From: Gymnodinialimonas ceratoperidinii
GTDB taxonomy: Bacteria; Pseudomonadota; Alphaproteobacteria; Rhodobacterales; Rhodobacteraceae
Direction of reading: 5' to 3'
Length of the DNA: 64,000 bases
NCBI RefSeq assembly: GCF_019297855.1
Contig: NZ_CP079194.1
Coordinates: forward strand, 2,653,501-2,717,500
Part shown: piece after piece, positions 45,802 to 54,201 of the stretch
Layout of the letters: the number at the start of each line of letters is the position of its first letter
Numbering within the stretch: the first letter of the stretch is position 1
Notes under the pieces: model-generated
Databases searched by the model: none
What the model was told of the DNA's origin: nothing
Seen by the model: the letters and a program-made list of their open reading frames with translations, nothing else
Made by a program: the position numbers and the translations under genes

Positions 45802-47025
45802 ATGTTCCGCGCCCCCCTTTTGGCGTCCATCGCCGCCCTGACGCTGTTCGCGACCCCGCTCGCGGCACAAACCGCCGAGGTCGAGGCGCAGCGACAGGCT
45901 GTGTTCCAGCAATTGCTGACCGATCCGGGCAACCGCCAGTTGATGCGTGAATATGCGCGGCTGTCGGTCCGGGCGCGCGAGTTCGAGGCCGCTGCCGCGA
46001 CGCTCGAGCGGCTCGTCGATCTGGAACCCGACAACACCGGCGCGCGGGTCGAGCTGGCGATTGCCTACTTCGCGCTCGGCTCCTACGCCGTCGCCGAATA
46101 TCACCTCGCCGCCGCGCAGGCGTCGGGCTCGCTCACGCCAGCGCAGGCCACACAGGTCGCGCGCTACCGCGATCAGGCACAGGAACGCGACGACCGCTCT
46201 ACCTACAACGGCCGCGTGCAGGTGGGCTACGCCTATGCCGACACCAGCAGCGAAGAGGGCGCCTTCGTGAATGGAGCCGTGGACTGGCGGATCGATATGG
46301 GCGATGCCCACGTCACCCAATGGGTCACGGAATTCGCCTTCAGCAGCTACGAGCCCGGCGACAGCTCCATCAACGGTCGCAACGCGGGCCGGCTGCGCAG
46401 CGGCCCCGAGTGGCGTCTGGCACAGGACGCCTACGGCCCCCGCCTGCAGGCCTATGGCGAGCTTGGCTGGTTCGAGAACGACAGCACGCTGGACGGCGAT
46501 TACACCTCCTGGGGCGTCGGACTAGCCTATGCCAACCCGCTCAACGAACGCTTCACGGTCTATTCCGACCTGACCCTTGGCCGCGCTTTCGCACGGGACG
46601 ACGGCGACGCGGATTTCGACTTCCACGAATTTGACCTCGGCGTGACCTACCGCCCGTCCCGCGATACGCGTTTCCGCCTGTCGGGCACTTGGGGGTCGCG
46701 CACGGGCGTGGACAGCCCCGATGAATATACCGAAGCCTCGGTCCGGCTCACGGCGCAACATGCCTTCGACGCGGGGCTGAGCCATGTGCCCAACCGGTGG
46801 GTCGTCAGCGCCTTTGCCGAGGTCGGTCAGGCCGAAAACTCCGTCTCCGGCACCGATTTCGAGATCGACACCGAAAGCTACGGCGCGTCGCTCCGGGCCT
46901 TCGTGATGGAAGACATCTACCTCGAAACCGGCGTGGCGCAGGTGATGGAGGATTCCCTCACTGGCGGCGTGACCACGACCCGTGAAGAATTGATTTACAC
47001 ATTCCAAGTCGGATGGGAGTTTTGA
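45802..47025 (+). CDS. Outer-membrane protein with N-terminal TPR and C-terminal beta-barrel
   Basis: 407 residues. A signal peptide (to about residue 22, PLAAQ) precedes a helical TPR-like region (about 25-125: REFEAAAATLERLVDLEPDN, AIAYFALGSYAVAEYHLAAAQ). Then about 270 residues of alternating strands follow, ending LIYTFQVGWEF with a terminal Phe. The TPR-then-barrel layout recalls surface-lipoprotein assembly modifiers (Slam), but I did not see family-specific motifs. The stop lies 2 bp before the next start, so the two are co-translated. Confidence 0.8.
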   Translation: MFRAPLLASIAALTLFATPLAAQTAEVEAQRQAVFQQLLTDPGNRQLMREYARLSVRAREFEAAAATLERLVDLEPDNTGARVELAIAYFALGSYAVAEYHLAAAQASGSLTPAQATQVARYRDQAQERDDRSTYNGRVQVGYAYADTSSEEGAFVNGAVDWRIDMGDAHVTQWVTEFAFSSYEPGDSSINGRNAGRLRSGPEWRLAQDAYGPRLQAYGELGWFENDSTLDGDYTSWGVGLAYANPLNERFTVYSDLTLGRAFARDDGDADFDFHEFDLGVTYRPSRDTRFRLSGTWGSRTGVDSPDEYTEASVRLTAQHAFDAGLSHVPNRWVVSAFAEVGQAENSVSGTDFEIDTESYGASLRAFVMEDIYLETGVAQVMEDSLTGGVTTTREELIYTFQVGWEF

Positions 47026-47027
47026 TA

Positions 47028-47888
47028 ATGCCCTCCAAGACCCTTAACAGCGTTAAGACATTGACGGTGGCCGCTGCGGCTGCCCTCTCCTTCTGCGCGC
47101 CTCTGGCGGCTCAGAACATCGGCACCGTGGCCTCCAGCGAGCCGACCCTGCGCGGCACGCCGCCCGGCGCGGGTACGCGAACCCTGAACCTCGGCACCGG
47201 CGTCGTGCAGGACGAAACCATCGCCTCTTCGGCATCCGGGCGCGGTCAGATCATGTTCATCGACCAGACGACGTTGTCACTGGCCCCGAACACCACGATC
47301 GTGTTGGACCAGTTCGTGTTCAACCCGAACGGCTCCGGCCAGATGGGGCTGCAGATGACCGAAGGCGCCCTGCGCTTCATCGGCGGCACGCTGTCTCGTG
47401 GGCAGGAGGCGACGGTCTCGACGCCCACGGCGACCATCGGCATCCGGGGATCAAGCGCGCTGATCATTCACCAGAACGGCGAGACGATTACCGTGTTTCT
47501 CGCGGGCGAACGGCTCTGCCTCACCTCCTCCACCGGGCAACGCGCCTGCACCAGCCGGCGCGGCGGTGTTCTGACCGAGGACGGCTATCAAGGCCGCGTG
47601 AACCCGGCCTTCCTCGCGCAGGTGCTGGAGCTGATCGACGGGCGTCCCGGCGGCAGCGGCGGCGCGGGCCTCGGCTCGGGCGTCGGCAGCCCCAACCCAT
47701 CGGATCGCGGCCCGGTTTCCACCACGGGCGAAGAATTCGACCCCGAGATCTTCGACGACGACTTCCGCTTCGATGACCTCTTCGACGGCCTGCCTGAGGG
47801 GCGGATGGATGACCCTTACGACGATGAAATCGTCAACCCCAATCCTTGCGACGATATAGTTCCGCCGACATGGTGCTATGATTTCTGA
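47028..47888 (+). CDS. FecR-domain exported protein
   Basis: 286 residues from the ATG at 47028 (GGGAG upstream); the in-frame ATG at 47013 overlaps the previous gene and is less likely. A signal peptide ends near LAAQ. The FecR domain (about 45-165) is marked by the TLSLAPNTTIVLDQF region and the hallmark TPTATIGIRGSSALI. The C-terminal tail is Gly-rich then acidic with a late Cys pair (NPCDDIVPPTWCYDF). FecR-domain proteins of this type are periplasmic sensors or adaptors. It partners with the barrel gene and converges on the cyclase gene. Confidence 0.85.
   Translation: MPSKTLNSVKTLTVAAAAALSFCAPLAAQNIGTVASSEPTLRGTPPGAGTRTLNLGTGVVQDETIASSASGRGQIMFIDQTTLSLAPNTTIVLDQFVFNPNGSGQMGLQMTEGALRFIGGTLSRGQEATVSTPTATIGIRGSSALIIHQNGETITVFLAGERLCLTSSTGQRACTSRRGGVLTEDGYQGRVNPAFLAQVLELIDGRPGGSGGAGLGSGVGSPNPSDRGPVSTTGEEFDPEIFDDDFRFDDLFDGLPEGRMDDPYDDEIVNPNPCDDIVPPTWCYDF
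47044..47056. repeat. TTAAC-N3-GTTAA element 4 (start of the FecR gene)
   Basis: TTAAC AGC GTTAA. In frame it reads (L)-N-S-V-K at codons 6-10. Confidence 0.75.
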
Positions 47889-47895
47889 CCGACGC

Positions 47896-50091
47896 CTACC
47901 GCTTTGACAGCGCGACATATTCCCCCTGCCAGCCCTCTGGCGGGGGGATTTGTTTATAGGCCGTGATCCGGTCGAGGTAGACCTGCGCCAGCAGCCGGGT
48001 GTTGCAGGTCGGAACCTTGATCGCCGCCACCTGCATCATCGCCGTCTCTGCCGCTTCCCAATCGCGAGCCACGAACCGCGCGCGCGCCTCAGCCAGCGCC
48101 TTCGCGAACTTCTCCAGCCCCGGCGTCATGCACGGCAGCACGGTGAAAACCTCGACGGCATTGGCAAAGCCCTTCACCGCGATCAGGTCGAGCGCCACGG
48201 CTTGCAGATGCGGCGGACATTCCGCCACCGTGTTCGGGCCGACGCAGTTGCGCGTGCCGTAAATCCGCGTCAGCCCCTCCAACCGCGCGGCGAGGGTCAC
48301 GCTGTCGCCGATGCAGGTATAGGACAGCCTGTCGCGCGAGCCCATCAGCCCGACCGAGGCCGGTCCGGTGTTCAACCCCACGCCGAGCTTGACCCGCGGC
48401 AACCCCTGTGAGGTCAGCAGGAAATTCGCCTCCTCCGCCGCGTCATTGATGGCACTGAGCGCGCCGAGTGCTGCGACCGCGTGGTCCGGGCGCTCGATCG
48501 GCGCGTTCCAGAACGCCATCACCGCGTCCCCCATGAACTTGTCGATGGTCGCGCCGTGGTCGACCAAGGTCTCGGCCACCGCGCTGAGGAAGGTGTTGAC
48601 GAGGGTCACGACGCGATCCGGCGGCATCCCTTCGGTCAATGTCGAAAAGCCGCGCATGTCGACGAACATCACCGTCAGGTCACGCTCCGCGCCTTCCGGC
48701 GTCAGGGCGGCGGCGGGGTTCTTCTCGATCTCGGCTATCAGAGGCGGCGGCAGAAAGCGCGCAAAACGCTCCCGGATCGAGCGCCGCGCCCGCTCCTTCG
48801 CGAGGTAGCCGAGCGTCGTCCCGGGGATATAGACCAGCACCGCCGTGAGCAGCGCCGTCACCGGATTGAACAACACCCCCCAAAGCGAGAATGCCGCGAT
48901 TCCTCCGGCCACCGACCCGCCGCCGAGCACCAACGCTGCGCCAAGGCCGAGCAGAGGCCGCTCGAGGCGGATGAGCGCCGTCAGGAGAATGCCGGTGAGC
49001 GCGACGATCAGGATCTCCAGCCCGCGCATCCAGTCGGGCCGCATCAGGAACGCGCCCGAGACGATCTGCTCGATGATCTCGGCATGGAGCGTCACGCCCG
49101 CGATCTGTGCGTCGAGGGGCGTGGTCCGGATATCGAAGAGGCCCTGCGCCGAGGACCCGACGAGGATGATGCGCCCCGCCAGCCTGTCCTGCAGCGCCGG
49201 ATCGATGCCATCGGCCTCCAACAGCGCGCTCACCGGGGTCACGCGCTCGGGCTGGTAGCCCGCGTAGTAGAGCCGGAAGCGTCCGTCGGCCTCCAGCGGG
49301 AATGCCAATGCGCCGACCTGCATGGCGGTGGCGGCAACGGTCCCGCCCGATACTTCACCCGATGCCTCCGACGTCTTCAGCACATGCCCCCCCGCCCCTT
49401 GCGCGACCCTGAGCAATTCGGCCGAAAGCGACGGGATCAACACACCGCCGAAGTCCGACACCATGGGCACGCTGCGGGTGATGCCATCGGCGTTGCGGCC
49501 AAGGGAAATCGTGCCGATCCCCCGCGCCGCTGCCGTCAATTCCGGCAGGTTGGTGATCGCGCCGGGATAGGTCGTCAGCGTGGTCGGCGTGGTGCCGGTG
49601 ACGGCAAATCCCGCCACGGCCTCGGGCATCGAGCCATCCAAGCCGCCCGCCACGGAGAGGACGACAGGCCGGTCGCGGATCGCATTGGCAAACCGCGTGT
49701 CATGGGGCTCGATGCCCAAGGCGGGCAGTGCGAGTGCCGGGCCTTCCGAGAACCGCGACCAGGACTCGACGATCAACTCGGGCGAGGTCCGGTCCGGCTC
49801 GGGGAACAGCACGTCGAAACCCACGGCCGCGGCGCCGTGATCGAACAGGCGGTCCGTCAGTTCCGCCATGTAGCTGCGCGGCCACGGCCATTGACCATAG
49901 GCATCCAGCGCGGCCTCGTCGATATCGACGATATGGACCGGCGCGGCAGGGTCATAGGCGCGCGGCATGGTGCGTTGGTAGCCGTCGAACACGGCGTCGC
50001 GGGCGCGTTCGGCGATGGGCGTCGGGAAGGCCGTCAAGGCGACCATCACGGCCGTAACCGCAATCCCAAGCACCACCGTCATCCGAGACAT
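47896..50091 (-). CDS. CHASE2-domain adenylate cyclase
   Basis: 731 residues. One membrane helix (4-21), a periplasmic CHASE2 domain (about 30-345, with VDIDEAALDAYGQWPWPR), three more helices (355-428), and a class III cyclase domain (about 470-650). Metal ligands D478 (FVDMRGF) and D522 (GDAVMAF) are present. K518 and D596 are the pair that selects ATP, so cAMP is the expected product. The transition-state Asn of the VNLAARLE motif is Thr599 here (SVTLAARLE); R603 is kept. It converges with the FecR gene. Confidence 0.9.
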   Translation of the reverse strand: MSRMTVVLGIAVTAVMVALTAFPTPIAERARDAVFDGYQRTMPRAYDPAAPVHIVDIDEAALDAYGQWPWPRSYMAELTDRLFDHGAAAVGFDVLFPEPDRTSPELIVESWSRFSEGPALALPALGIEPHDTRFANAIRDRPVVLSVAGGLDGSMPEAVAGFAVTGTTPTTLTTYPGAITNLPELTAAARGIGTISLGRNADGITRSVPMVSDFGGVLIPSLSAELLRVAQGAGGHVLKTSEASGEVSGGTVAATAMQVGALAFPLEADGRFRLYYAGYQPERVTPVSALLEADGIDPALQDRLAGRIILVGSSAQGLFDIRTTPLDAQIAGVTLHAEIIEQIVSGAFLMRPDWMRGLEILIVALTGILLTALIRLERPLLGLGAALVLGGGSVAGGIAAFSLWGVLFNPVTALLTAVLVYIPGTTLGYLAKERARRSIRERFARFLPPPLIAEIEKNPAAALTPEGAERDLTVMFVDMRGFSTLTEGMPPDRVVTLVNTFLSAVAETLVDHGATIDKFMGDAVMAFWNAPIERPDHAVAALGALSAINDAAEEANFLLTSQGLPRVKLGVGLNTGPASVGLMGSRDRLSYTCIGDSVTLAARLEGLTRIYGTRNCVGPNTVAECPPHLQAVALDLIAVKGFANAVEVFTVLPCMTPGLEKFAKALAEARARFVARDWEAAETAMMQVAAIKVPTCNTRLLAQVYLDRITAYKQIPPPEGWQGEYVALSKR

Positions 50092-50315
50092 CTCCGCCCC
50101 CTTCCTCTGCTCCCCCGGTCAAGGCCGAGGGTTCGCCATCGGGGCGCGCGCCCCGCCCTATGATCGTGGCGGATTTTCCGTGGTGCCGCAAACCCTTCCG
50201 CTGATGGCGACTTTGCTTTGGCGGTTACAAATGTCCGGCGGATTGAGACGGAAAGAGGGACCGAGGCAACACGCCTACGTGCAAGGTCGCGTTCGGCGGT
50301 GCCGCCAAACAAAGG

Positions 50316-50328
50316 TTAACGGTGTTAA
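50316..50328. repeat. TTAAC-N3-GTTAA element 5 (end of the Popeye-like gene)
   Basis: TTAAC GGT GTTAA, extended to GGTTAAC-GGT-GTTAACC. It overlaps the stop codon (TAA at 50325-50327 on the minus strand) of the Popeye-like gene. Confidence 0.8.
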
Positions 50329-51023
50329 CCCGACGCTGACGGGGCGCGGTCCATGGGCACTGAATTTGCCACCTTCCGCGCGAGCTCTGCGCCGAAAAGC
50401 GCGATCATGGCGTTGTTGAAGGCAGGCGAGCGCGCCATGCGCTGCCGCAGGGCGGCGCTGTCGACCCGCAGCACGGTGCCGCCCTCAGGCAAGGTCACAT
50501 CGGCGCTGGAGGTATTCCCGGTGAGAAAGGCGATTTCGCCCACGAAGGCCGGCCCGTTGATCGGGAAACTCTCTCCGGCCTTGGTGATGGTGATCGTCGG
50601 CGCGAAAACCAGCATCAGGTCGTCCACCGGCGCGCCCTCGCGCGTCAGCACGGCACCGGCGGGGGCCGCCTCGGCGGTGATGATCTTCTTGAGACGCCGG
50701 AACTGTCCCGGCGTCAGGGTCGGGAACAGCGCGAAGGTCTCGCGGTCCTCGGCGCTCATCCGCCACCGTGTCCGTTCCAGCGCGATGGCCGAGATCAGGA
50801 TCACGTTGATCGACAAGAGCGCGAGGTTGGACAGGACCGACGGGATGATCGGATCGGCGCGGAAGTAATAATAGGCCGCGTCGCAGATGAAGCCGCAGAC
50901 AACCAGCACGCGCAGAAGCATCTCATCGCGGACGGCGAAGCCCGTCAACTTGAACACCAGCCCCACCAGAAGGATCGTGACGGAGCCCGTGCCCATGTTC
51001 AACTGCGCGAAAAGTTCCGTCAT
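50325..51023 (-). CDS. Popeye-like membrane protein with cyclic-nucleotide-binding fold
   Basis: 232 residues. About three membrane helices in the first ~85 residues precede a cyclic-nucleotide-binding-like domain (about 95-225: FPTLTPGQFRRLKKI, APAGAVLTREGAPVDDLMLVF, GPAFVGEIAFLTG). The end FNNAMIALFGAELARKVANS resembles the Popeye domain of animal POPDC proteins, which have the same three-helix layout. The classical PRAARS phosphate cassette is not evident. It is upstream of the cyclase gene on the same strand (233 bp gap), so it is a candidate receptor for the cyclase product. Confidence 0.75.
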   Translation of the reverse strand: MTELFAQLNMGTGSVTILLVGLVFKLTGFAVRDEMLLRVLVVCGFICDAAYYYFRADPIIPSVLSNLALLSINVILISAIALERTRWRMSAEDRETFALFPTLTPGQFRRLKKIITAEAAPAGAVLTREGAPVDDLMLVFAPTITITKAGESFPINGPAFVGEIAFLTGNTSSADVTLPEGGTVLRVDSAALRQRMARSPAFNNAMIALFGAELARKVANSVPMDRAPSASG

Positions 51024-51038
51024 GCCGCGTGCCCCGTT

Positions 51039-52031
51039 TCAGATCAGACCATGCTCGGCGAAGACGTCGCGCAACGACCGCTTCGGGCGCGGGCCCACAT
51101 GGGCGATGACTTCGGCCGCGGCCGCCACGCCCATTTTCCCGGCCGTTTCAAGCGTTTGGCCGGTGGCGACGCCGTAAAGGAAACCGGCGGCAAACTGGTC
51201 GCCCGCGCCTGTCGCATCCACCGGCGTGACCCGCGTCACCGGCACTTCGACACGCTCACCATTGCGGATCAGGATCACCGGATCGCCCGAGCGCGTGCAG
51301 ACAACGGTTTCGCAGACCGCCGCCCCCTGGCTCAGCGCCGCGTCGATGTCGTCGGTCTGGTAGAGCGACAGCCACTCCTCCTGATTGCCGAGGGTGATGT
51401 CCATTTCCTCGGTGATCAGGCGGCGGAAATCGTCGCGGTGACGATCGACGCAGAATGGATCGGACAGCGAGATGCCGGTCTTGCCGCCGCCCTTGTGGCA
51501 AGCGCGCGCGGCAGCCGTGAAGGCGCGTTTGCCCTCGTCCTTGTCGTAGAGGTAGCCTTCAAGGAACAGGTAGCGCGTATCGCCCGCGACGCTGGCGTCC
51601 ACGTCGCCCTCGTCGAAATCCGCGCCCGCGCCGAGATAGGTGTTCATCGACCGCTCGCCATCGGGCGAGACGAAGATCATCGAGCGCGAGGTCGGCGGCA
51701 CGTCCCCCTCCGCAGGCGGGTTGGGAAAATCGATCCCGTCCGACGTCATGCCATCGGCGTAGAATTTGCCGAGGGCATCCGCTTTCACCTTGCCGAGAAA
51801 GGCCGTCCGCAACCCAAGCGTTCCGGCCCCCGCGACAGTATTTGCAACTGACCCGCCCGGTGCCTGCACCCTGTCGGTCATCGCGCCGTAGAGGATCTCG
51901 GCGCGCTCGCGCTCGATCAGCTGCATGATGCCCTTCTGGATGCCCATGTTATCCAGAAAGCTGTCATCACCGTGGGAAATGACATCGACAATCGCGTTGC
52001 CGATGCCGACGAGGTCGTAGGTCTGGGTCAT
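51039..52031 (-). CDS. PfkB-family carbohydrate kinase, probable adenosine kinase
   Basis: 330 residues. The PfkB signature PVDATGAGDQFAAGF near residue 272 has the catalytic Asp; the N-terminal GNAIVDVI and GGSVANTVAG motifs fit adenosine/ribokinase-like enzymes. I think adenosine kinase the best guess, since GNAIVD and the GGSxANT run match that branch. It overlaps the ridA gene by 4 bp upstream and is followed by the Popeye-like gene 15 bp downstream. Confidence 0.85.
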   Translation of the reverse strand: MTQTYDLVGIGNAIVDVISHGDDSFLDNMGIQKGIMQLIERERAEILYGAMTDRVQAPGGSVANTVAGAGTLGLRTAFLGKVKADALGKFYADGMTSDGIDFPNPPAEGDVPPTSRSMIFVSPDGERSMNTYLGAGADFDEGDVDASVAGDTRYLFLEGYLYDKDEGKRAFTAAARACHKGGGKTGISLSDPFCVDRHRDDFRRLITEEMDITLGNQEEWLSLYQTDDIDAALSQGAAVCETVVCTRSGDPVILIRNGERVEVPVTRVTPVDATGAGDQFAAGFLYGVATGQTLETAGKMGVAAAAEVIAHVGPRPKRSLRDVFAEHGLI

Positions 52032-52423
52032 TTCTGGTCCTTAAGAATAGCGTCGAGTTCGATCTCGACCAGCCAGTCAGGATCAACGAATGCAGAGACT
52101 TCCATCACCGTGGTGACGGGGCGAATGTCAGTGAACACCTCGGCGTGGGCGCGGGCCGCGTCCTTGTAGGTGCGGATATCGGTGAGGATGATGCGGGTGC
52201 GGATCACGTCCTGAGCGGTGCCTCCGGCCGAGCTCAGCGCCGCAAGCGCAATCTCGAGGCAGCGTTTGGTCTGACCGTAGACATCGCCCACGCAATCCGT
52301 GCCGCCTTCCGCCGCAATCGGAGCGGTGCCCCCGATGGCCACGGTATTGCCAATGCGGACGGCGCGCGAAAAGCCGATCTGCGGCTCGAGGTAGGAGCCG
52401 GAGGAGATGTTCTGACGGCTCAT
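52028..52423 (-). CDS. RidA family protein
   Basis: 131 residues from the ATG at 52423, with GGAG about 20 nt upstream in the nth region. The RidA/YjgF fold is indicated by NTVAIGGTAPI, the QTKRCLEIALAALSSAG helix, RTRIILTDI and the VMEVSAFVDPDWLVEIELDA end, including the conserved Arg and Glu. RidA proteins deaminate reactive enamine/imine intermediates. The start overlaps the end of nth and the stop overlaps the kinase start, so the three are coupled. Confidence 0.9.
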   Translation of the reverse strand: MSRQNISSGSYLEPQIGFSRAVRIGNTVAIGGTAPIAAEGGTDCVGDVYGQTKRCLEIALAALSSAGGTAQDVIRTRIILTDIRTYKDAARAHAEVFTDIRPVTTVMEVSAFVDPDWLVEIELDAILKDQK

Positions 52424-53091
52424 TGCGGTGCCTTTCCGGGCAAGGGGTCGGGCATCTTGTCCTCGTAGACGCAGAGGTCGCGGATCAGGCAAGCGCCGCA
52501 TTTGGGCTTGCGCGCCACGCAGATGTAGCGCCCGTGCAGGATCAGCCAATGGTGCGCGTGTTGCTGGAACTCGGCGGGCACGTTGTCCTCGACCGCGCGC
52601 TCCACGGCGTCGACGTCCTTGCCCGGCGCGATCAGGGTGCGGTTGCCGACCCGGAAGATATGGGTGTCCACCGCCTGTGCGGGCATCCCCCACCACATGT
52701 TGAGCACCACGTTCGCGGTCTTGCGCCCCACCCCCGGCAGCGACTGCAGCGCCGCGCGGGAAGAAGGCACCTCGCCGCCGTAGTCATCGACGAGGATTTG
52801 GCTCAGCTTGATGACGTTCTTGGCCTTGTTGCGGTAGAGGCCGATGGTCTTGATATGCTCGGTCACCTTCTCCAGCCCGAGATCGAGCATCTTCTGCGGT
52901 GTGTCGGCGATCTTGAACAACTCCGCCGTCGCCCGGTTCACGCCTGCGTCCGTCGCCTGCGCCGAAAGCGCAACCGCAACGACCAACGTATAGGCGTTCA
53001 CGTGGTGCAACTCGCCCTTTGGCTCGGCCTCTGCCGCGCGGAACCGCGAGAAGATCTCGTGAATCGTATGATAAGGAAGCGCTTTTGCCAT
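52420..53091 (-). CDS. nth: Endonuclease III
   Basis: 223 residues. A base-excision DNA glycosylase/AP lyase. The helix-hairpin-helix LPGVGRKTANVVLN with the catalytic Lys lies near residue 120, the catalytic Asp is in VDTHIFRVGN near 142, and the 4Fe-4S cluster has C-x6-C-x2-C-x5-C near 192-208. Start at 53091 (MAKALPYHTIHEIFSRF). It is first in an nth-ridA-kinase unit and divergent from an Ada-like gene, which makes a DNA-repair pair. Confidence 0.95.
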   Translation of the reverse strand: MAKALPYHTIHEIFSRFRAAEAEPKGELHHVNAYTLVVAVALSAQATDAGVNRATAELFKIADTPQKMLDLGLEKVTEHIKTIGLYRNKAKNVIKLSQILVDDYGGEVPSSRAALQSLPGVGRKTANVVLNMWWGMPAQAVDTHIFRVGNRTLIAPGKDVDAVERAVEDNVPAEFQQHAHHWLILHGRYICVARKPKCGACLIRDLCVYEDKMPDPLPGKAPQ

Positions 53092-53208
53092 GACCTCCCT
53101 TTTGGCTTGCCCTGACCGAGCGGGCAAGCCCCCCGCAAATCCCGCAAGAAGCGGGTCGCGGCACGGGGCGGTGCGGGATAGATTGAACGCGTCAAGGAGA
53201 CCCGCGCC

Positions 53209-54057
53209 ATGCCCAATGATCACGACCCATCCGGCAGCTACCACTTTCACGTTATGCGGCGGGCTTTGGACCTGATCGATGCCAACCCGCATCAAAGCCT
53301 CGAAGATCTCGCCTCATCCCTCGGGATGAGCCCGGCCCATTTCCAGCGCACTTTCAGCAATTGGGTCGGCGTCAGCCCGAAGCGCTATCAGCAATACCTG
53401 ACGTTGGACCACGCCCGGCGCCTGTTGGCGGATCGGTTCACCGTGCTTGATACCGTGGGCGAGACCGGGTTGACCTCGGGCGGGCGGTTGCACGACCTGT
53501 TCCTGCGGTGGGAGGCGATGAGCCCCGGCACCTACGCGAGCGGCGGCGCGGGGCTGACGATCCGGTGGGGGTGGTTTGACAGCCCCTTCGGCCCGGCGCT
53601 TGTCATGGCGACGGAGAAAGGCATCTGCGGCATCGGCTTCGCGGCGGAAACCGGCCCCGATCACGCCATGGCGGACCTGCGCTCGCGCTGGCCCAAGGCA
53701 GAATACGTCGAGGATACCGAGGCGCTGCGCCCGATGGCGGATGCGGCATTCCAAGGCGCGGGCGATTTGCAGCTGTCGCTGATCGGCGCACCGTTTCAGA
53801 TCAAGGTGTGGGAGGCGCTGCTGGCGATCCCCACCGGCCACGTCACCACCTATTCCGAGATCGCCGGCGCCATCGGCAAGCCCCGTGCCGTGCGTGCGGT
53901 GGGCACCGCCGTGGGCCGCAACCCGATCTCGTGGCTGATCCCCTGCCACCGCGCCCTGCGCAAATCCGGCGGGCTCGGCGGCTACCATTGGGGCCTGCCC
54001 GTGAAGCGCGCCATGCTCGCGTGGGAGGCCGCCGCGACCGAGGAAGGCGCGGCCTGA
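53209..54057 (+). CDS. Ada-like protein: AraC HTH domain fused to methylated-DNA-protein cysteine methyltransferase
   Basis: 282 residues. An AraC-type helix-turn-helix (about 12-105: LEDLASSLGMSPAHFQRTFSNWVGVSPKRY) is followed by an O6-alkylguanine methyltransferase domain (about 120-275) with the active-site PCHR near 244. The N-terminal zinc-binding phosphotriester domain of E. coli Ada is absent, so the acceptor Cys for the regulatory switch is missing. It probably repairs O6-methylguanine and may still bind DNA. Divergent from nth. Confidence 0.92.
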   Translation: MPNDHDPSGSYHFHVMRRALDLIDANPHQSLEDLASSLGMSPAHFQRTFSNWVGVSPKRYQQYLTLDHARRLLADRFTVLDTVGETGLTSGGRLHDLFLRWEAMSPGTYASGGAGLTIRWGWFDSPFGPALVMATEKGICGIGFAAETGPDHAMADLRSRWPKAEYVEDTEALRPMADAAFQGAGDLQLSLIGAPFQIKVWEALLAIPTGHVTTYSEIAGAIGKPRAVRAVGTAVGRNPISWLIPCHRALRKSGGLGGYHWGLPVKRAMLAWEAAATEEGAA

Positions 54058-54093
54058 CAGCCGTTGGAAACGGGCGAATATCTGCCACCTCAC

Positions 54094-54136
54094 GCCCCTG
54101 TCAACGCGGGCCCTCATTTCCCCCTGTGACAGGGGC
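54094..54136. promoter_or_regulatory. Inverted repeat upstream of the OmpA lipoprotein gene
   Basis: Arms GCCCCTGTCA (54094-54103) and TGACAGGGGC (54127-54136) are perfect 10-bp complements with 23 bp between; a third CCCCTGT (54121-54127) makes CCCCTGTGACAGGGG. A TATACA (54147-54152) just downstream could be a -10 box. Confidence 0.5.
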
Positions 54137-54201
54137 GAGAGCCTGATATACAGGCCGCAAGCACTCCCGCGGGAAACGGGACCACAGGCAAAGGGCATCC
54201 A

